Shown in pieces: positions 53,506-64,000 of a DNA stretch of 64,000 nucleotides (its first letter is position 1; each line of letters begins with the position of its first letter). The DNA comes from Dermatemys mawii (taxonomy: Eukaryota; Chordata; Testudines; Dermatemydidae), in contig ML677373.1 of assembly GCA_007922305.1 (NCBI GenBank), forward strand, positions 19,859,817 through 19,923,816. Reading direction: 5' to 3'. The position numbers and the translations under genes were made by a program. A model generated the notes under the pieces. That model had not been told where the DNA came from and did no database searches. It saw only the letters and a list, made by a program, of their open reading frames with translations.

Positions 53506-53661
53506 GTCACGTGACAGGACTGGGTCACGGGGAGGGGGTGGGTGGGGAGGATAATCACATGACGAAGGACAAGGCGGCGGCGGATAGGGCAGCGCGATCA
53601 CGTGACGGGCGTGAGCGGAGGCCCGCCCCCGCCCCCACCCCCACCCCCCCGCGGTCACGTG
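53506..53661. promoter_or_regulatory. Cluster of CACGTG E-boxes upstream of GNA13
   Basis: GTCACGTGAC lies at 53506-53515, ATCACGTGAC at 53597-53606 and GTCACGTG at 53654-53661, with a variant TCACATGAC at 53555-53563. This flanking context is preferred by bHLH-Zip factors such as USF and the MITF/TFE group. The last box is about 120 bases before the start codon. Confidence 0.6.
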
Positions 53662-53777
53662 TCCCGTTGCGGGCGGCAGCTGCGGCCTGCGAGGGCGCAT
53701 GTGCAGCCGTCCGCGCCGAGGGGGCCGCTGGGCTGCAGCTGCGGCGCGCGGCGGCCGCTCCCTGGCAGTGTTTGCTA

Positions 53778-53788
53778 AGATGGCGGAC
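53778..53788 (+). promoter_or_regulatory. YY1-like motif overlapping the GNA13 start codon
   Basis: AAGATGGCGGA spans the initiator ATG and matches the core YY1 site (AAGATGGCGGC), found at start codons of many housekeeping-type genes with short leaders. It could also simply reflect the conserved Met-Ala start. Confidence 0.45.
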
Positions 53789-54062
53789 TTCCTGCCGTCC
53801 CGCTCCGCGCTGTCGGGCTGCTTCCCCGGCTGCCTGCTGACCAGCAGCGAGGCCGAGCAGCAGCGCAAGTCCAAGGAGATCGACAAGTGCCTGAACCGCG
53901 AGAAGACCTACGTCAAGCGCCTCGTCAAGATCCTGCTGCTGGGCGCGGGCGAGAGCGGCAAGTCCACTTTCCTCAAGCAGATGCGGATCATCCACGGGCA
54001 GGACTGGGACCGGGCGGCCCGCGAGGAGTTCCGCGCTACCATCTACAGCAACGTGATCAAAG
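53780..54062 (+). CDS. GNA13: GNA13 exon 1 coding part
   Basis: Encodes residues 1-94 and one base of codon 95. MADFLPSRS opens the protein, followed by the CFPGCLL palmitoylation motif and [20 protein letters not shown] with the nucleotide-binding P-loop. The donor is AAAG/GTGGGC at 54063. It lies in the CpG island. The same frame stays open upstream to another ATG at 53699. Confidence 0.97.
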
Positions 54063-57000
54063 GTGGGCGCGGGGCCGGGCCGCGTCTCCGCACCCGGGCC
54101 GGGCCGGGTCGGGATAGGGGGCGGGGCTGGGGACCGGCGACTGGCCTCCCGGGACGCTGGCCCGATGGGGGGAGGTCTGAGGGGCGGCCGAGAGAGAGCG
54201 CGCGCGGGCGGGGCGGGAGCGTGCGCTGGGTCTTGGGGGCGGGGGTAGGACCCCAGGGGGTGGGGGTCCAGGCACGAGAGAGAGGGGGAGGACAGAGGGC
54301 TTGGGGGAGGGATGAGCCGGGAGAGGTGAGATGGGGGGACGACGAAGTAATTGGTTCCCAGGTATGGGGGGTGAGAGAGCACGTGGGGCTGTATGGGGGG
54401 TATGGCCCGTCAGGCGGGGGTAAGAGAGAAGAGTTTGGGGAGGTATGGCCCCAGGGTGGGGACCTTGAAGGCATGGGTTAGGGGAGAGGAGAGTATGGAC
54501 TTTGGGGGGCATAGTCTTGGGGGTGTGAGAGAGCATTGGAGTTGTGGGGAGGGGGAGGGAGCGGATGGGGCCCATAAACCCCCACACACACTTCCAGCTG
54601 TCATGAAGATCCTTTCTTAGACTATTACCTTCCTCAGACTTGTTCAAGAAACAGCCCTATCTCTTACTATCTGATCATTGAAATAACCACCTGATCACAC
54701 AGCCAATCACTTCACACTTTTATACACCTCAACACTAGTTTATGCAATAACCACTGAGGGGAGAGTTTCCTGGCTGGCGGGCCACCCTACAGGAAGTAGA
54801 GGTAGCCTGGTCTTTTACCAGTGAGGTACAGTGTTCTCTTCTGTGAGGTTCAGTATTGAGGGACTCCAACTTATCGTGAAGCATTTTCCTGGCTTTATTC
54901 ATGCAAAACATACAAAAAAATTCATTCAGAGAGATTTTGGCTTCACCACTTTTTGGTAAGGTGTCCCAGTGCAAGAAGTAATGGAAGGGAGGAAACAGTG
55001 CTCTTGAAAGTGTATGTGTATGAAAGAGGTGTCCTGTGTTTGCTGAGAGAGATTTGCATATCAAACTGATTTAGTGGAGGCAACATTGCAATAAATGTGG
55101 AAACTTAAACTGACCTAGTTGTTCAGAGGAGCCCACATATTAATTCTGTTCTGTCCCTCCTCCAGAGCGTGGTAACTGAGATGTGCATGTGGGTTAAATG
55201 AGTGTGTTCGATCATTGCTGTCATCCTTTTATTTTTTCCAACCCCAGCCTCTCTAAAGTGTCATCTTCACTCATCTCATTTCAGATTAGATTGTAAAGTT
55301 TTCAAGGCAGACAACAGGGATAAGATTTTCAAAATATGTAAGTGATTTAGGAGTCTTAAGTCCCATTTTCAAAGTGTGCCTGTGATTTAGGAGTTAAGTT
55401 TCATTGACTTTTAGTAAAACTAGAGTATAAGCCTAAAAGTCACTTTTGGAAAAGGCACCTAGACTCCTAAGTCAATTACTGAGTTGAAAATTTTACCCCT
55501 TGTCTTTTTTTCCATCTGGTGCCTCGTATGTATTCAGGAGCTGCAAAAGCTAAATAATAATGCTTTCTCTTACCTTGAGCAAATATGTTACCCTGGGCAA
55601 CTGCTCAAGGTAGAGTTCTGTTGGTAAATTCAGGTGGTTCTATTGCTGTAAAACAGTATGAAAATAAGAATTGCAGATTAATCTTCTAATACTTTCATTT
55701 TCTATTCATTTGCCAGTCTGGAAGGTATGGTTAAGTGTTACCTGAAGAGAATGAACATTTAAAAAAATAGTTTGTATATCACCCTCATGATAAAATTAGA
55801 CATTTTTCTTATAAAAGTGGCTCTCATATTAAGATATTTTGATCCCATGTGCCTGTGCTTTACTTGCATCACCATGCTGATTTCCTCTTTTCAGACTTTC
55901 TCCTATCAGTAAATCTAATGATAGCATTAATCCCTTAGTCGTGTTACTTTTTATACTGCCTAGATAGATTTTGCAAGGCCAAATATTAAACTAGTTTAAA
56001 TTGCTTAATTCATTTTTCTTCTCTAAGAATTCATCAGAGCAAAATGCAACAGTAGGGAAGTACTGCGTATACGGCATTAACCATGATTAATTATTGTGTA
56101 GATTAAATGAAATCAAAGTATCTTTAAGCACAGAAATCTACATTTTATGAAGTGTTGATTGATGTAACATTTGTAAACATGTTGACCAACGTTATCCCTG
56201 AAATCTGTAATTTCAGTGTTGCTACTGTCTTGAGGCATAACTAAAGGAGGTTTTGGAACAAATTGATACATTAAACTTTAATAAGCCACCAGGACCAAGT
56301 GTTGTTCACTCCAGAGTTCTGAAGGAACTCAAATGTGAAATTATAAACTACTAATTGTGTTCTGTATTGTTTACATAAGCCTCAGATGACTGGAGGATAG
56401 GTAATATAATGCCAATTTTTTAAAAAGACTCCAGAGGTGATCCTGGCAATTAAAGGCCTATAAGTCTAACTTCAGTACCAGGCATATCAGCAGAAACTAA
56501 AGTAAAAAAACAGAATTATCAGATGACTCTTCCTCAACATATTGTGGTGTTCACGGCTTTGGTGAGGCATGATTTCCCTTTACAAATCTGTTAGAATTCT
56601 CGAAGGGAGTCAAAAAGCATATGGATTAGGGTGATCAAGTTGATTATAGTGTCCTTGCACTTTCCAGAAAGCCTTTGGCAATATTCCATACAAAATGCTC
56701 TCAAGCAAAGTAAGCCCTCATTAGATGAGGGAAGGTCCTCTCAGGATCAATAAATAACTGGTTAAAAGATAGGAAACCAATGCTTTTCAACATATTCATA
56801 GATTATCTGGAAAAGGGAGTGAACAGTGAGGTGGCAAAATTTGCAGATGATACAAATTTACTTAAGATAGTTGTGTCCAAAGATGACTGCAGAGAGTTAC
56901 AAAGTGATCTCATTAAACTGGGTGGTTGGGCAAGAAAGTGGCAGATGAAATTTAGTGTTGAGTACAAAGTAATGCGTGTTGGAAAACATAATCCTAATTA

Positions 57001-59347
57001 TATGTAGAAAATGATGGGATCTATCTTTGCTGTTATCACTCAGGGAAGAGATCTTGGAGTCCTCATGGTTAGGTATCTGAAAGCATCTGTACAGCAGCAA
57101 TTGAGAAAACTGACAATGTTAGGAACCATTCAGAAAGAGATTAGATGCACAATATTATAATGCCATGGTACCCTGACATCTTGAATACTGCATGTAGTTC
57201 TGGTTGCCCCATCTCAAAAAATATATTGGAACTGGAAAAAGTACACAGAAGGGCAACATCCGACGAAGTGGGTGTTAGCCCACGAAAGCTTATGCTCTAA
57301 TACTTTAAGGTGCCACAGGACTCTTTGTTACTTCCAGAAGGGCAACAGAAATTATTAGGGCTATGGAACAGCTTCCATATTAGGAGAAATTAAAAAGATT
57401 GCAACTGTGCAGCTTGGAAAAGAGCCAACTGAGGAGGGATGTGATAGAGGTCTATAAAATCGTGAATGGTGTGGAGAAAATGAATAAGGACATCTTAATT
57501 ACTTCTTTGCATAACAGAAGAACCAAGGGTCAACGTTTATAATTAATAGTCAGCAGGTTTAAAACATAAGGAAGTACTTCTTCACGCAGCCCACAGTCAA
57601 CATGTAGAACTCTTTTCTAATGGATGTTGTGAAGGCCAAAAGAATAATTTGGATACAAAAAAGAATTAGGTAAATTCATGGGGGATCGGTCCATCAGTGG
57701 CTGTTAGCTAAGATGATGAGCAATGCAACCCCATGCTCTCAGTGTCTCCAACCCTCTGATTTCCAGAATCTGGGACTGGACACAGAGGGATTATTGTTCT
57801 GTTCTATTCCCTCTGAATATTTTGGCATTTGCCGCTGTTGCAAGACAAAAAGAACGAGGAGTACTTTGTGGCACTTATAGCTGGTCTGCACTGGGGTGGG
57901 AATCGACTGAAGATACGCAACTTCAGCTGCGTGAATCACGTAGCTGAAGTCGACGTACCTTCAGCCGACTAACCTGCCATCCTCATGGCGGCGGCGGTCC
58001 TCAGTGTGCTCCCCCATCGACTCCAGCTTGCGCCTCTTAGCAAGCTGGAGTTACGGAGTCAACGGGGACGCCGCTAGCGATCAATTTCTCGTGTCCTAAC
58101 GAGACACGAGAAATCGATCGCTAAAAGATCGATTGCTACCTGTTGATCTGGTGGGTAGTGAAGACCTACCCCTAGAGACTAACAAATTTATTTGGGCATA
58201 GTCTCTCAGGTGCCACAAGTACTCCTTGTTCTTTTTGCAGATACAGACTAACAAGGCTACTGCTCCGAAACCTGTTGCAAGACAAGATACAGGCCTACAT
58301 GGGCCATTGGTCTGACCCGGCATGGCCATTCTTATGTTCTTATTTTCCAAGTATATTACAATATATGGAAACAAGGAGATGCTTTGAAGCAGGATACTAG
58401 AGACTTCGCTGTATTCTGAAATGGTGCTTAGCAAAACTAATTCATTTATAGGCCTGAAATCTTGGGCTTTTGCCAGGTAAAGTCAACTGCCCTAAACTGG
58501 CTTTAGAGTTTTGACAAGTGACAAATAGGCCTTGTAAAGTGACAAAGTGGGTGAAGTAATATCTCTTACTGGACCAACTTCTGTTGGTGAGAGCCACAAG
58601 CTTTCAAGATTCTACGGAGCTCTTCTTCAGATCTGAGAAACTAACTCTGTCACTTGTCTCTCTCTGACAGAAGATGGTCCAGTAAAAGATGTTACCTCAC
58701 CCGAGTTGTCTCTAATATCCTGGGACCATCATGGCTAGAACGTTGCATACAAATAGGCCTTGTGACATTTTTTCATTTGCCAGCTTAGATTGCTTACTCT
58801 GTCATTTAGAATATTATTTACAATCCATACTAGTCATAATGCAAGATAAAAAAATCATTGTAATATGGACCTTACAATATTCCTGGTGTTCTGTACTTCA
58901 TAAGGATCTTAATTTTCTGGTTGCAGATATTGACAGCTTTCATATTACCCCAAGATATAAAGCATTAATAACTAGGATCTCAGCTCCGCAAATACTTACA
59001 CATAATGCATATGGTTACATATTTGTTTTTCTGTCTTTGCAAGTTCAGGGCCTACTGTAATAACTAGACATGGCTGATATTGGAAGTATCTAATCATGGC
59101 ACTTTTCCATTTTTTTCAAGGTGTGAGAGTCCTCGTAGATGCTCGAGAGAAACTTCATATTCCCTGGGGAGATCCTGCCAACCAGAATAATGGGGATAAA
59201 ATGATGGCTTTTGATACTCGGTCAACAATGGTGGCACAAGGGATGGTGGACACTCAGGTTTTTTTACAGTACCTTCCAGCAATAAAATCACTGTGGACAG
59301 ATAATGGAATCCAGCATGCCTATGACAGACGCAGAGAATTCCAACTG
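53780..59347 (+). CDS. GNA13: GNA13, G-protein subunit alpha-13 (exons 1-2, partial at 3' end)
   Basis: GNA13 is a G12/13-family alpha subunit that couples receptors to Rho guanine-exchange factors at the plasma membrane. Coding parts are 53780-54062 and 59121-59347, together residues 1-170 of a protein usually about 377 long. Exon 1 carries the palmitoylation cysteines C14 and C18 and the P-loop GAGESGKS at 55-62. Exon 2 carries the alpha-helical domain. The join is phase 1 (G/GT), giving the family's IKG-x-RVLVDAR junction. The switch regions and C-terminus are encoded beyond 64000. The chosen start ATG has A at -3 and G at +4 and gives the family N-terminus MADFLPSRS. The gene is head to head with RGS9. 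Confidence 0.97.
57259..57334 (+). mobile_element. Penelope-like terminal fragment inside CR1, 13 bp target duplication
   Basis: A 76 bp insert flanked by exact CAGAAGGGCAACA copies (57246-57258 and 57335-57347). The insert has CGACGAAGTGGGTGTTAGCC, CACGAAAGCTTATGC and AAGGTGCCACAGGACTC, the same sequence as 49938-50024. The hammerhead-like CTGATGA box is changed to CCGACGA. Confidence 0.8.
57849..58271. mobile_element. Penelope-like insertion with inverted halves, 14 bp target duplication
   Basis: Exact CTGTTGCAAGACAA copies flank it (57835-57848 and 58272-58285). The left part (AGTACTTTGTGGCACTTA, then after the nested MITE GAGACTAACAAATTTATTTG) runs opposite to the right part (AGTCTCTCAGGTGCCACAAG, TACTCCTTGTTCTTTTTGC). 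The insert therefore has inverted copies of the same terminus. It interrupts the CR1 3' UTR. Confidence 0.8.
57881..58172. mobile_element. Harbinger-like MITE nested in the Penelope-like insert
   Basis: Begins CTGGTCTGCACTGGGG and ends GTAGTGAAGACCTACCCC as imperfect inverted repeats, flanked by TAG at 57878-57880 and 58173-58175. It contains internal palindromes (ACTTCAGCTGCGTGAATCAC then GTAGCTGAAGT; GTGTCCTAACGAGACAC). Same family as 26071-26356. Confidence 0.75.
58536..58748. mobile_element. Second Penelope-like insertion with inverted halves, 15 bp target duplication
   Basis: Exact ACAAATAGGCCTTGT copies flank it (58521-58535 and 58749-58763). The left half TACTGGACCAACTTCTGTTG and the right half CAGAAGATGGTCCAGTAAAA are inverted. 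The minus strand of the left half reads CTGAAGAAGAGCTC then TTGAAAGCTTG, a decayed hammerhead-like layout. Confidence 0.8.
59121..59347 (+). CDS. GNA13: GNA13 exon 2
   Basis: Encodes residues 95-170, including [17 protein letters not shown] and YLPAIKSLW, ending [10 protein letters not shown]. This is the helical domain of G-alpha-13. The acceptor is TTTTTTTCAAG at 59120 and the donor GTAAGC at 59348, phase 0. Confidence 0.97.
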
Positions 59348-62300
59348 GTAAGCTGTGGCTTTTGTAACATTGTCAGTGAAATCTGTATGATGCATCGTTC
59401 CTGTATCACATTTCAGTAAAACACTAATTTAAATATGCCTCCTTTGGACTGTTATCGTTGTATGTCATGAGGCCAACCTAAAATACTAGCTCATGGAATT
59501 TCAGGCTGGTTATCTTTTACTTTTAACCAAGAAAGATAGATCGAGGTGAAATGAAACATAAGGAAGTATTAAATGAGAGAGGTGTGAAGATCAGTAAGGT
59601 TGACTTGCCTATTGATTATGCTCTGTGTCTGCGGCAGACCTAGAAATTGAATCTGGATGGCTTGTCTCATTCCCGTGCCTTAACTGCAAGACCATTCTCC
59701 CTCTTTGGTGTATTGACACTTTTTTTAAAAATGATGTGGGGAAGAGAATTAATACCTAGTATTTTGTGGGATTGTGCTTCCTTTAAAAAAGTGCTGTTAT
59801 ACACTTGATTTTATTAAAGTTTTTTTTAAATACTCTTCTCTATTCCAATCTGAGCAATCTTTCAAGGATCTCTGTACACTTCCTGATTGATTTCATGTGT
59901 GTGTTGTTTTGATGCGACTAGCTGTTTTGTTGAAGTTCAGTTGGAGATATGGACTTCTAGTTGAATAGCTTGATCCTAGGATGGGTAGGTGTTTGTGTGT
60001 GATGGCAAAAGAAACACAGGATGATAACCCATTGGAAGTTATATTTTTAATGTAAGCAATATGGAAAAGAGGTACCAAAAAATGTGATATTGTGTCTTTA
60101 AACAAGGAATATTCTGTCTTGATTGAAAAATCAAACTCTAGCATAGAATAACATTAAGGTGATTTTTCCCAAATAGTGGAAGTTCTGATAAAACTTACAA
60201 AAAAAAAAAAAAAAATTGTGGATTTGTAACCTTGATCCCTTCTAAAATACTCTTAGTATGAAAATGAATTTGCCTAGTGTTGCATGCTTAGTAACAATGG
60301 GCTTCCATGTCTTGCTAAGTAATAACTGTAGTTGAGATTGCATTGTGTATCCCATGTAATTCTCTGGTTCATTTTATTTGACCAAGGGATTTGGATTTTC
60401 AGATTCGCTATACATTATGTAAGTAGTTGACTATGCATACTCAGTAGACACCAAGTTTAAGCGCTAGCCAATTTTTTTTACTCTCTCAACCAAATTTAAC
60501 CTTTCTTCTCCAATTTTGATTAAAAAAATAAATAAAAATAGAAATTTAAGCTCAGATATCTGTAAATTTTGACTTTTAAAAGTTCGATGTTAACACTAAA
60601 ATGAGATGGCCAGATCAAACTCTTATCAGGATTATAAATTTATCAGAACCATAATCCCACTTCTTAGAGGGGAAATTTGGAATGTATAATGTTCTGTTGC
60701 AAGCACTATTTAATTCTGACTCGTTTCTAAAGCAGTAAATTTAAAGGAAAGAAGATATGTAAACCCATCAATTTCATTCTTTTACACCAAGTTTCTCTCA
60801 GTACTATTGTGCTCTTTAAGTAGTTGCTTTTTGTATTGTATTGATTGGTATGTAAAAAGTTAAACTATGTCTGTCTTGGATACAGGGATCTGTATTTAAC
60901 TTTTTGTTTAGTATAACTCACGTGACAAAGTTTTGCTACCTACAGTGCTGATATTGTGAAACAAAATGAAAATTCAAAGTTAAAGCTGATGCTGATGGAC
61001 TAGCCTGTGACAGTGAACTAATGCAGTACTTGGGGAGGCAGAGCTTGCACTCTTTGGCCACTACTGTAGATAGATTAAGGCTAATATTTTCTTAACTTAA
61101 TTTTTTCACTTGCAGTCTTGTTACAATTTAACATACACAAATCTAGGTTGTTAATTTCATAGTCTGTCTTCAAACATGGGGGTTATTTTTATAAATAATA
61201 TGGCCCCTCAGCTTTTATGGGCTATTGTATGCACTGATTTAACATAAGTTGTGTAAATACTCTTTTATGAATATGTACTGGCCTGATGCCAGACTGACTT
61301 CCAGAAAACATATATTGGGTGTGTATTCAGGCAGTATGAATATTGTGGACTCTCTTAGTAGCGATGCTATGAGATTAATTCTTGGAAAATGTGTTGCCTG
61401 TGTTAACAAGATTTTGGAGTGTTGTTGAGTCAAATGTGATTGACTATAAAGGGAGTCCGGTCCAACACAGGAAGTTGAAGTGAAACATGGCTTTGTCTTC
61501 AGAGAGAGAGTTTTATAAAGGGATAAAAGTTTTACCAGTGCTATGGATCCTCCTTGGTGTGCAGATGATATTCCTGATAAAGTATTTACTATGAATGATG
61601 TAGCATCTTTTAAAAATAAAAAAATAAAAAAAAAAAAAAAATGAATATGCTCAGTACTTTAGACCAAATAGTTCATCTTGAAATCCTTTCATGGAAAATC
61701 TTTTCATTAGTGTCACTTGATGTTTTTAACCAGTCTTTAAGCTGAAGAGCTCATCTCCCTTGCTTTCTTCATGTCTTCCTTAGTCAGTTGAGTATGCTTT
61801 GATGACCTTTGTGAGCAGGGTGGATAAAAATCCATGATTTTTAACAAAATAAAAAAAAGGGTTTTTTTATTTAAATCAGATTTTTTGATAAGTTTTTTTC
61901 CCCTCAAAAAGCAATCTCAATGGAATAGGGATTATAAATTCTAATTCTGTAGTATGAGACCATATATTCATGTAATGTTTAAGATACATTTTGTAAATGA
62001 GTTCTAATAGTTAATGGATTAGGGACCCAATCTTACAGAGTTCCAAGGGCTTCTGTGTAGATTATTTAGGTTAATATTTCTGTCTACCCAATGGGACTCA
62101 GTTCTCAGTCTAGAAGATACCATCAGAGAGGCTTAGTTTTCCAGTTCTCAAACTGTGGATTTGTGTCTCCAGAGTTAACATGCTTTTTAACAGCAAAAAT
62201 ATTTTTAAATAAATATACAGAGGTGAGAAATAAGACCTCAACCCTATTGTCCTTCTATAAATTTGTGTACACAGTCAGTCCCTTACCGCTCTCTAAAAGT

Positions 62301-64000
62301 GTAAAGTTTCAAAAAGTTCAGTGAATAGAAGATTGTTGGGGGTGGAATAGATCTGGACAAGAAGGAGAAGTCTGGAGATAAATTTGAGAAGGGGAGGGAC
62401 AGACAGTAGAAACAAAAGTGAAACTGTTTGAGCAGCATATTCCAGAAGTCTTGATCTTTCAGAGCGTAGTCTTCATTGATTTGAGATCTACCATACCGTT
62501 CTCTCACTAGAAGGGAAAACCTATAATGGTAGCAGGTCATAAGAGACCCAGTTTGGGAATATTTTAATGAAGTTCCTCTGCTTCTGAAGAATATGTATTA
62601 AGGTTATAACAACCAACAAGAATGCCCTGTTATGTGGAAATCCATTATTAAATTGATTCTTCATGACTAGTGATTTAAATCAAATTCATCCTGGTTGTGA
62701 CATATGCACAGTTTTGTTTTGAGTAAGTGCACTCTTCTAAAGTTCACCAGAAAGACTGTCCCCAAATTAGAATCTGTATGAATGTACATTTGTTAAAGAA
62801 GCTAAGTTATAACAACTGCCTTGAGTGAATTAAGACTTCAAACATTTGTTTATACTTGTATTGCTTATTGCCAAAGTTGTTTTAAAAAAAAAAAAAAAAA
62901 TCTCGTTCCAAGATGTGTATGCTAAGTTGTAAACATGAACCTAGCTAAATATAACTATATTGAGTGCAGTATATGTGATCATGGTGTGCAATCATATGAG
63001 GAGACATGGTTCTTGCCCCAGGATAAAGATCAGCCCTGTCATGTACCAGTGAATGACATGCCAGCTTGGTAAAGTACAGATTTTTGCAGTGTCATTGCTG
63101 AAGGGCTTTGTAGAGGTCTTTTTAGTGGGTTTGATTGAAGAGAGGTTGTTCAAGCATGTAGCATGGTGTGGGAGGAAGATATGGAAGGGCTGTGTAGGAG
63201 GGGAGTCTCAGGAATAACTAAGGCAGAGAGAGGGAGAATGTGAAGACCTGAGTAGACTACAGAAGAGTTGTGCAAGGCCTTGGAAGTAAGGACTAGAAAC
63301 TTAAACTTGATGGGACCATGGGATGAGCTGCATACAAGAAAAATCCTCACTTGTCAAATTGTGAGGTGAACAAGCATAGGAAAAGGCTGTTGTAAGAAGA
63401 TTAGGGGACAGTGCTGGAAGAGTTGGATTTTTGGAGATGTAGAAGCAATAACAGGATTTGGTGAAATTGGAGGAGAAAAGAATGGAATATGATAGTTTGA
63501 GGTACTGTATTGAATGTTTAAAGGTAGTGAACAAAGTTTTCAAGAAAAGATGGAGGTTGTTTTCATTGCCCTGATTTTGAAGTTGTATAGGAACAACAGT
63601 CAGGTAGAAATTTTGAAGGTGTTCTCATGAGACTGGACAGAAGGGAAAAGGTTAGTGAATAAGAACAGAGTCATCCATGTGAACAGGGTAAACTGGAACT
63701 ATGGGAACGGATGAAATTTGTGTGCATGAAGGCAGAAGAAAACGGACTGAGAGCCGAGCAGTGAAGGAAACGAAGTGAGTGAAAGCAGTGAAGACTGCCC
63801 AAAGAAATGGGTGGAGGGGAGAGATCAACTGATTTAAGTGACAGTGTGAAAGGTGAGTGTTGAGAATGTTATCAGAAGTACAACAAATTGTAACAAATTG
63901 ATGAAACCTGGGGAAAGGAAGGTTTTGAGGAGAGAATTAGAGCTAGAGATGGGAGCATGGCATTGAAGAATCAACTTAACCTTTCTTATAGCAGTGTTGA
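59348..64000 (+). other. GNA13 intron 2 (partial)
   Basis: AT-rich intron with A-runs (about 60199-60217, 61612-61641, 62883-62901) and a DNA element (61816-62693). A purine-rich segment follows at 63100-63960, in which I see no gene or clear repeat family. GNA13 exons 3 and later are not in the window. Confidence 0.75.
61816..62693. mobile_element. hAT-like DNA element with terminal inverted repeats
   Basis: The left end CAGGGTGGATAAAAATCCAT and right end GATTTAAATCAAATTCATCCTG are imperfect inverted repeats. Flanks TTTGTGAG (61808-61815) and GTTGTGAC (62694-62701) share six of eight bases. Non-coding, AT-rich interior. Confidence 0.6.

Larger units (their letters stand above)
53100..54350 (+). 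promoter_or_regulatory. GNA13: GNA13 CpG island and promoter
   Basis: A dense CpG island covers the upstream region, the 5' leader and exon 1 of GNA13, in sharp contrast to AT-rich flanks. It contains repeated CACGTG-type boxes at 53506-53661, GC/CCGCCC boxes, and a YY1-like AAGATGGCGG over the start codon. No TATA box is seen close to the start, as is usual for broadly expressed genes. Long open frames on both strands here are a by-product of low stop-codon density in GC-rich DNA. Confidence 0.85.
56225..58350 (+). mobile_element. CR1 LINE, decayed, host of nested insertions
   Basis: ORF2 remnants are recognisable. A GPDGVHPRVLKEL-like stretch lies near 56290. A reverse-transcriptase fragment (56780-57007) encodes [13 protein letters not shown] and [16 protein letters not shown]. 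Stops and shifts break the frame. The 3' UTR ends GGTCTGACCCGGCATGGCCA then TTCTTATGTTCTTA. It is split by Penelope-like insertions at 57259-57334 and 57849-58271. Confidence 0.85.
54063..59120 (+). other. GNA13 intron 1
   Basis: The first ~300 bp are the GC-rich end of the CpG island, followed by G-rich GGGGA repeats to about 54590. Then comes AT-rich DNA with a decayed CR1 (56225-58350) carrying nested insertions, and a second Penelope-like insertion (58536-58748). No exon other than 1 and 2. Confidence 0.8.

Noticed and set aside
52989..53840. A 283-codon plus-strand open frame in the CpG island, and a 275-codon minus-strand frame at 53555-54382
   Set aside because: Low-complexity Arg/Pro/Ala-rich products with no known domain. 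Stop codons are rare in GC-rich DNA. GNA13 exon 1 explains the only conserved frame.

Overview
This window is vertebrate nuclear DNA, most likely from a turtle. Coding sequence is split into short exons with GT-AG (and some GC-AG) introns. The rest is dominated by CR1 LINE 3' ends, a tRNA-headed SINE with a CR1-type tail, MIR/CORE-SINE and L2 relics, hAT and Harbinger-like non-autonomous DNA elements, and Penelope-like repeats. That mix fits a testudine genome. The species call is inference from repeat composition and from reptile-like protein sequence.

Two genes are present, head to head. On the minus strand, RGS9 (regulator of G-protein signalling 9) runs from its start codon at 43619 down to an exon ending at 2815. 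I place fifteen coding exons, covering the N-terminal region, DEP, DHEX, most of the GGL domain and the RGS domain. One short exon of about 39 nt, expected between 22403 and 10645, was not found. The exons after the RGS domain lie outside the window or are unrecognised. On the plus strand, GNA13 (G-protein alpha 13) starts at 53780 inside a strong CpG island. Its exons 1 and 2 are here (53780-54062 and 59121-59347); the remaining exons lie beyond 64000.

Layout: 1-43.6 kb is RGS9 (minus). 43.6-53.1 kb is intergenic and repeat-rich, with a probable RGS9 promoter at its left edge. 53.1-54.4 kb is the GNA13 CpG island promoter and exon 1. 54.1-59.1 kb is GNA13 intron 1, with a stack of nested transposons. 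59.35-64 kb is GNA13 intron 2. The RGS9/GNA13 head-to-head order agrees with the mammalian locus.

I found no prokaryotic features, CRISPR arrays or stand-alone RNA genes. Most long open frames here are chance frames in repeats or GC-rich DNA. The points most worth a second look are two GC-AG splice donors in RGS9, a cluster of CACGTG boxes upstream of GNA13, Penelope-like insertions with perfect 13-15 bp target duplications and hammerhead-ribozyme-like cores, and a palindrome-rich Harbinger-like element. I saw no convincing undescribed biological system.
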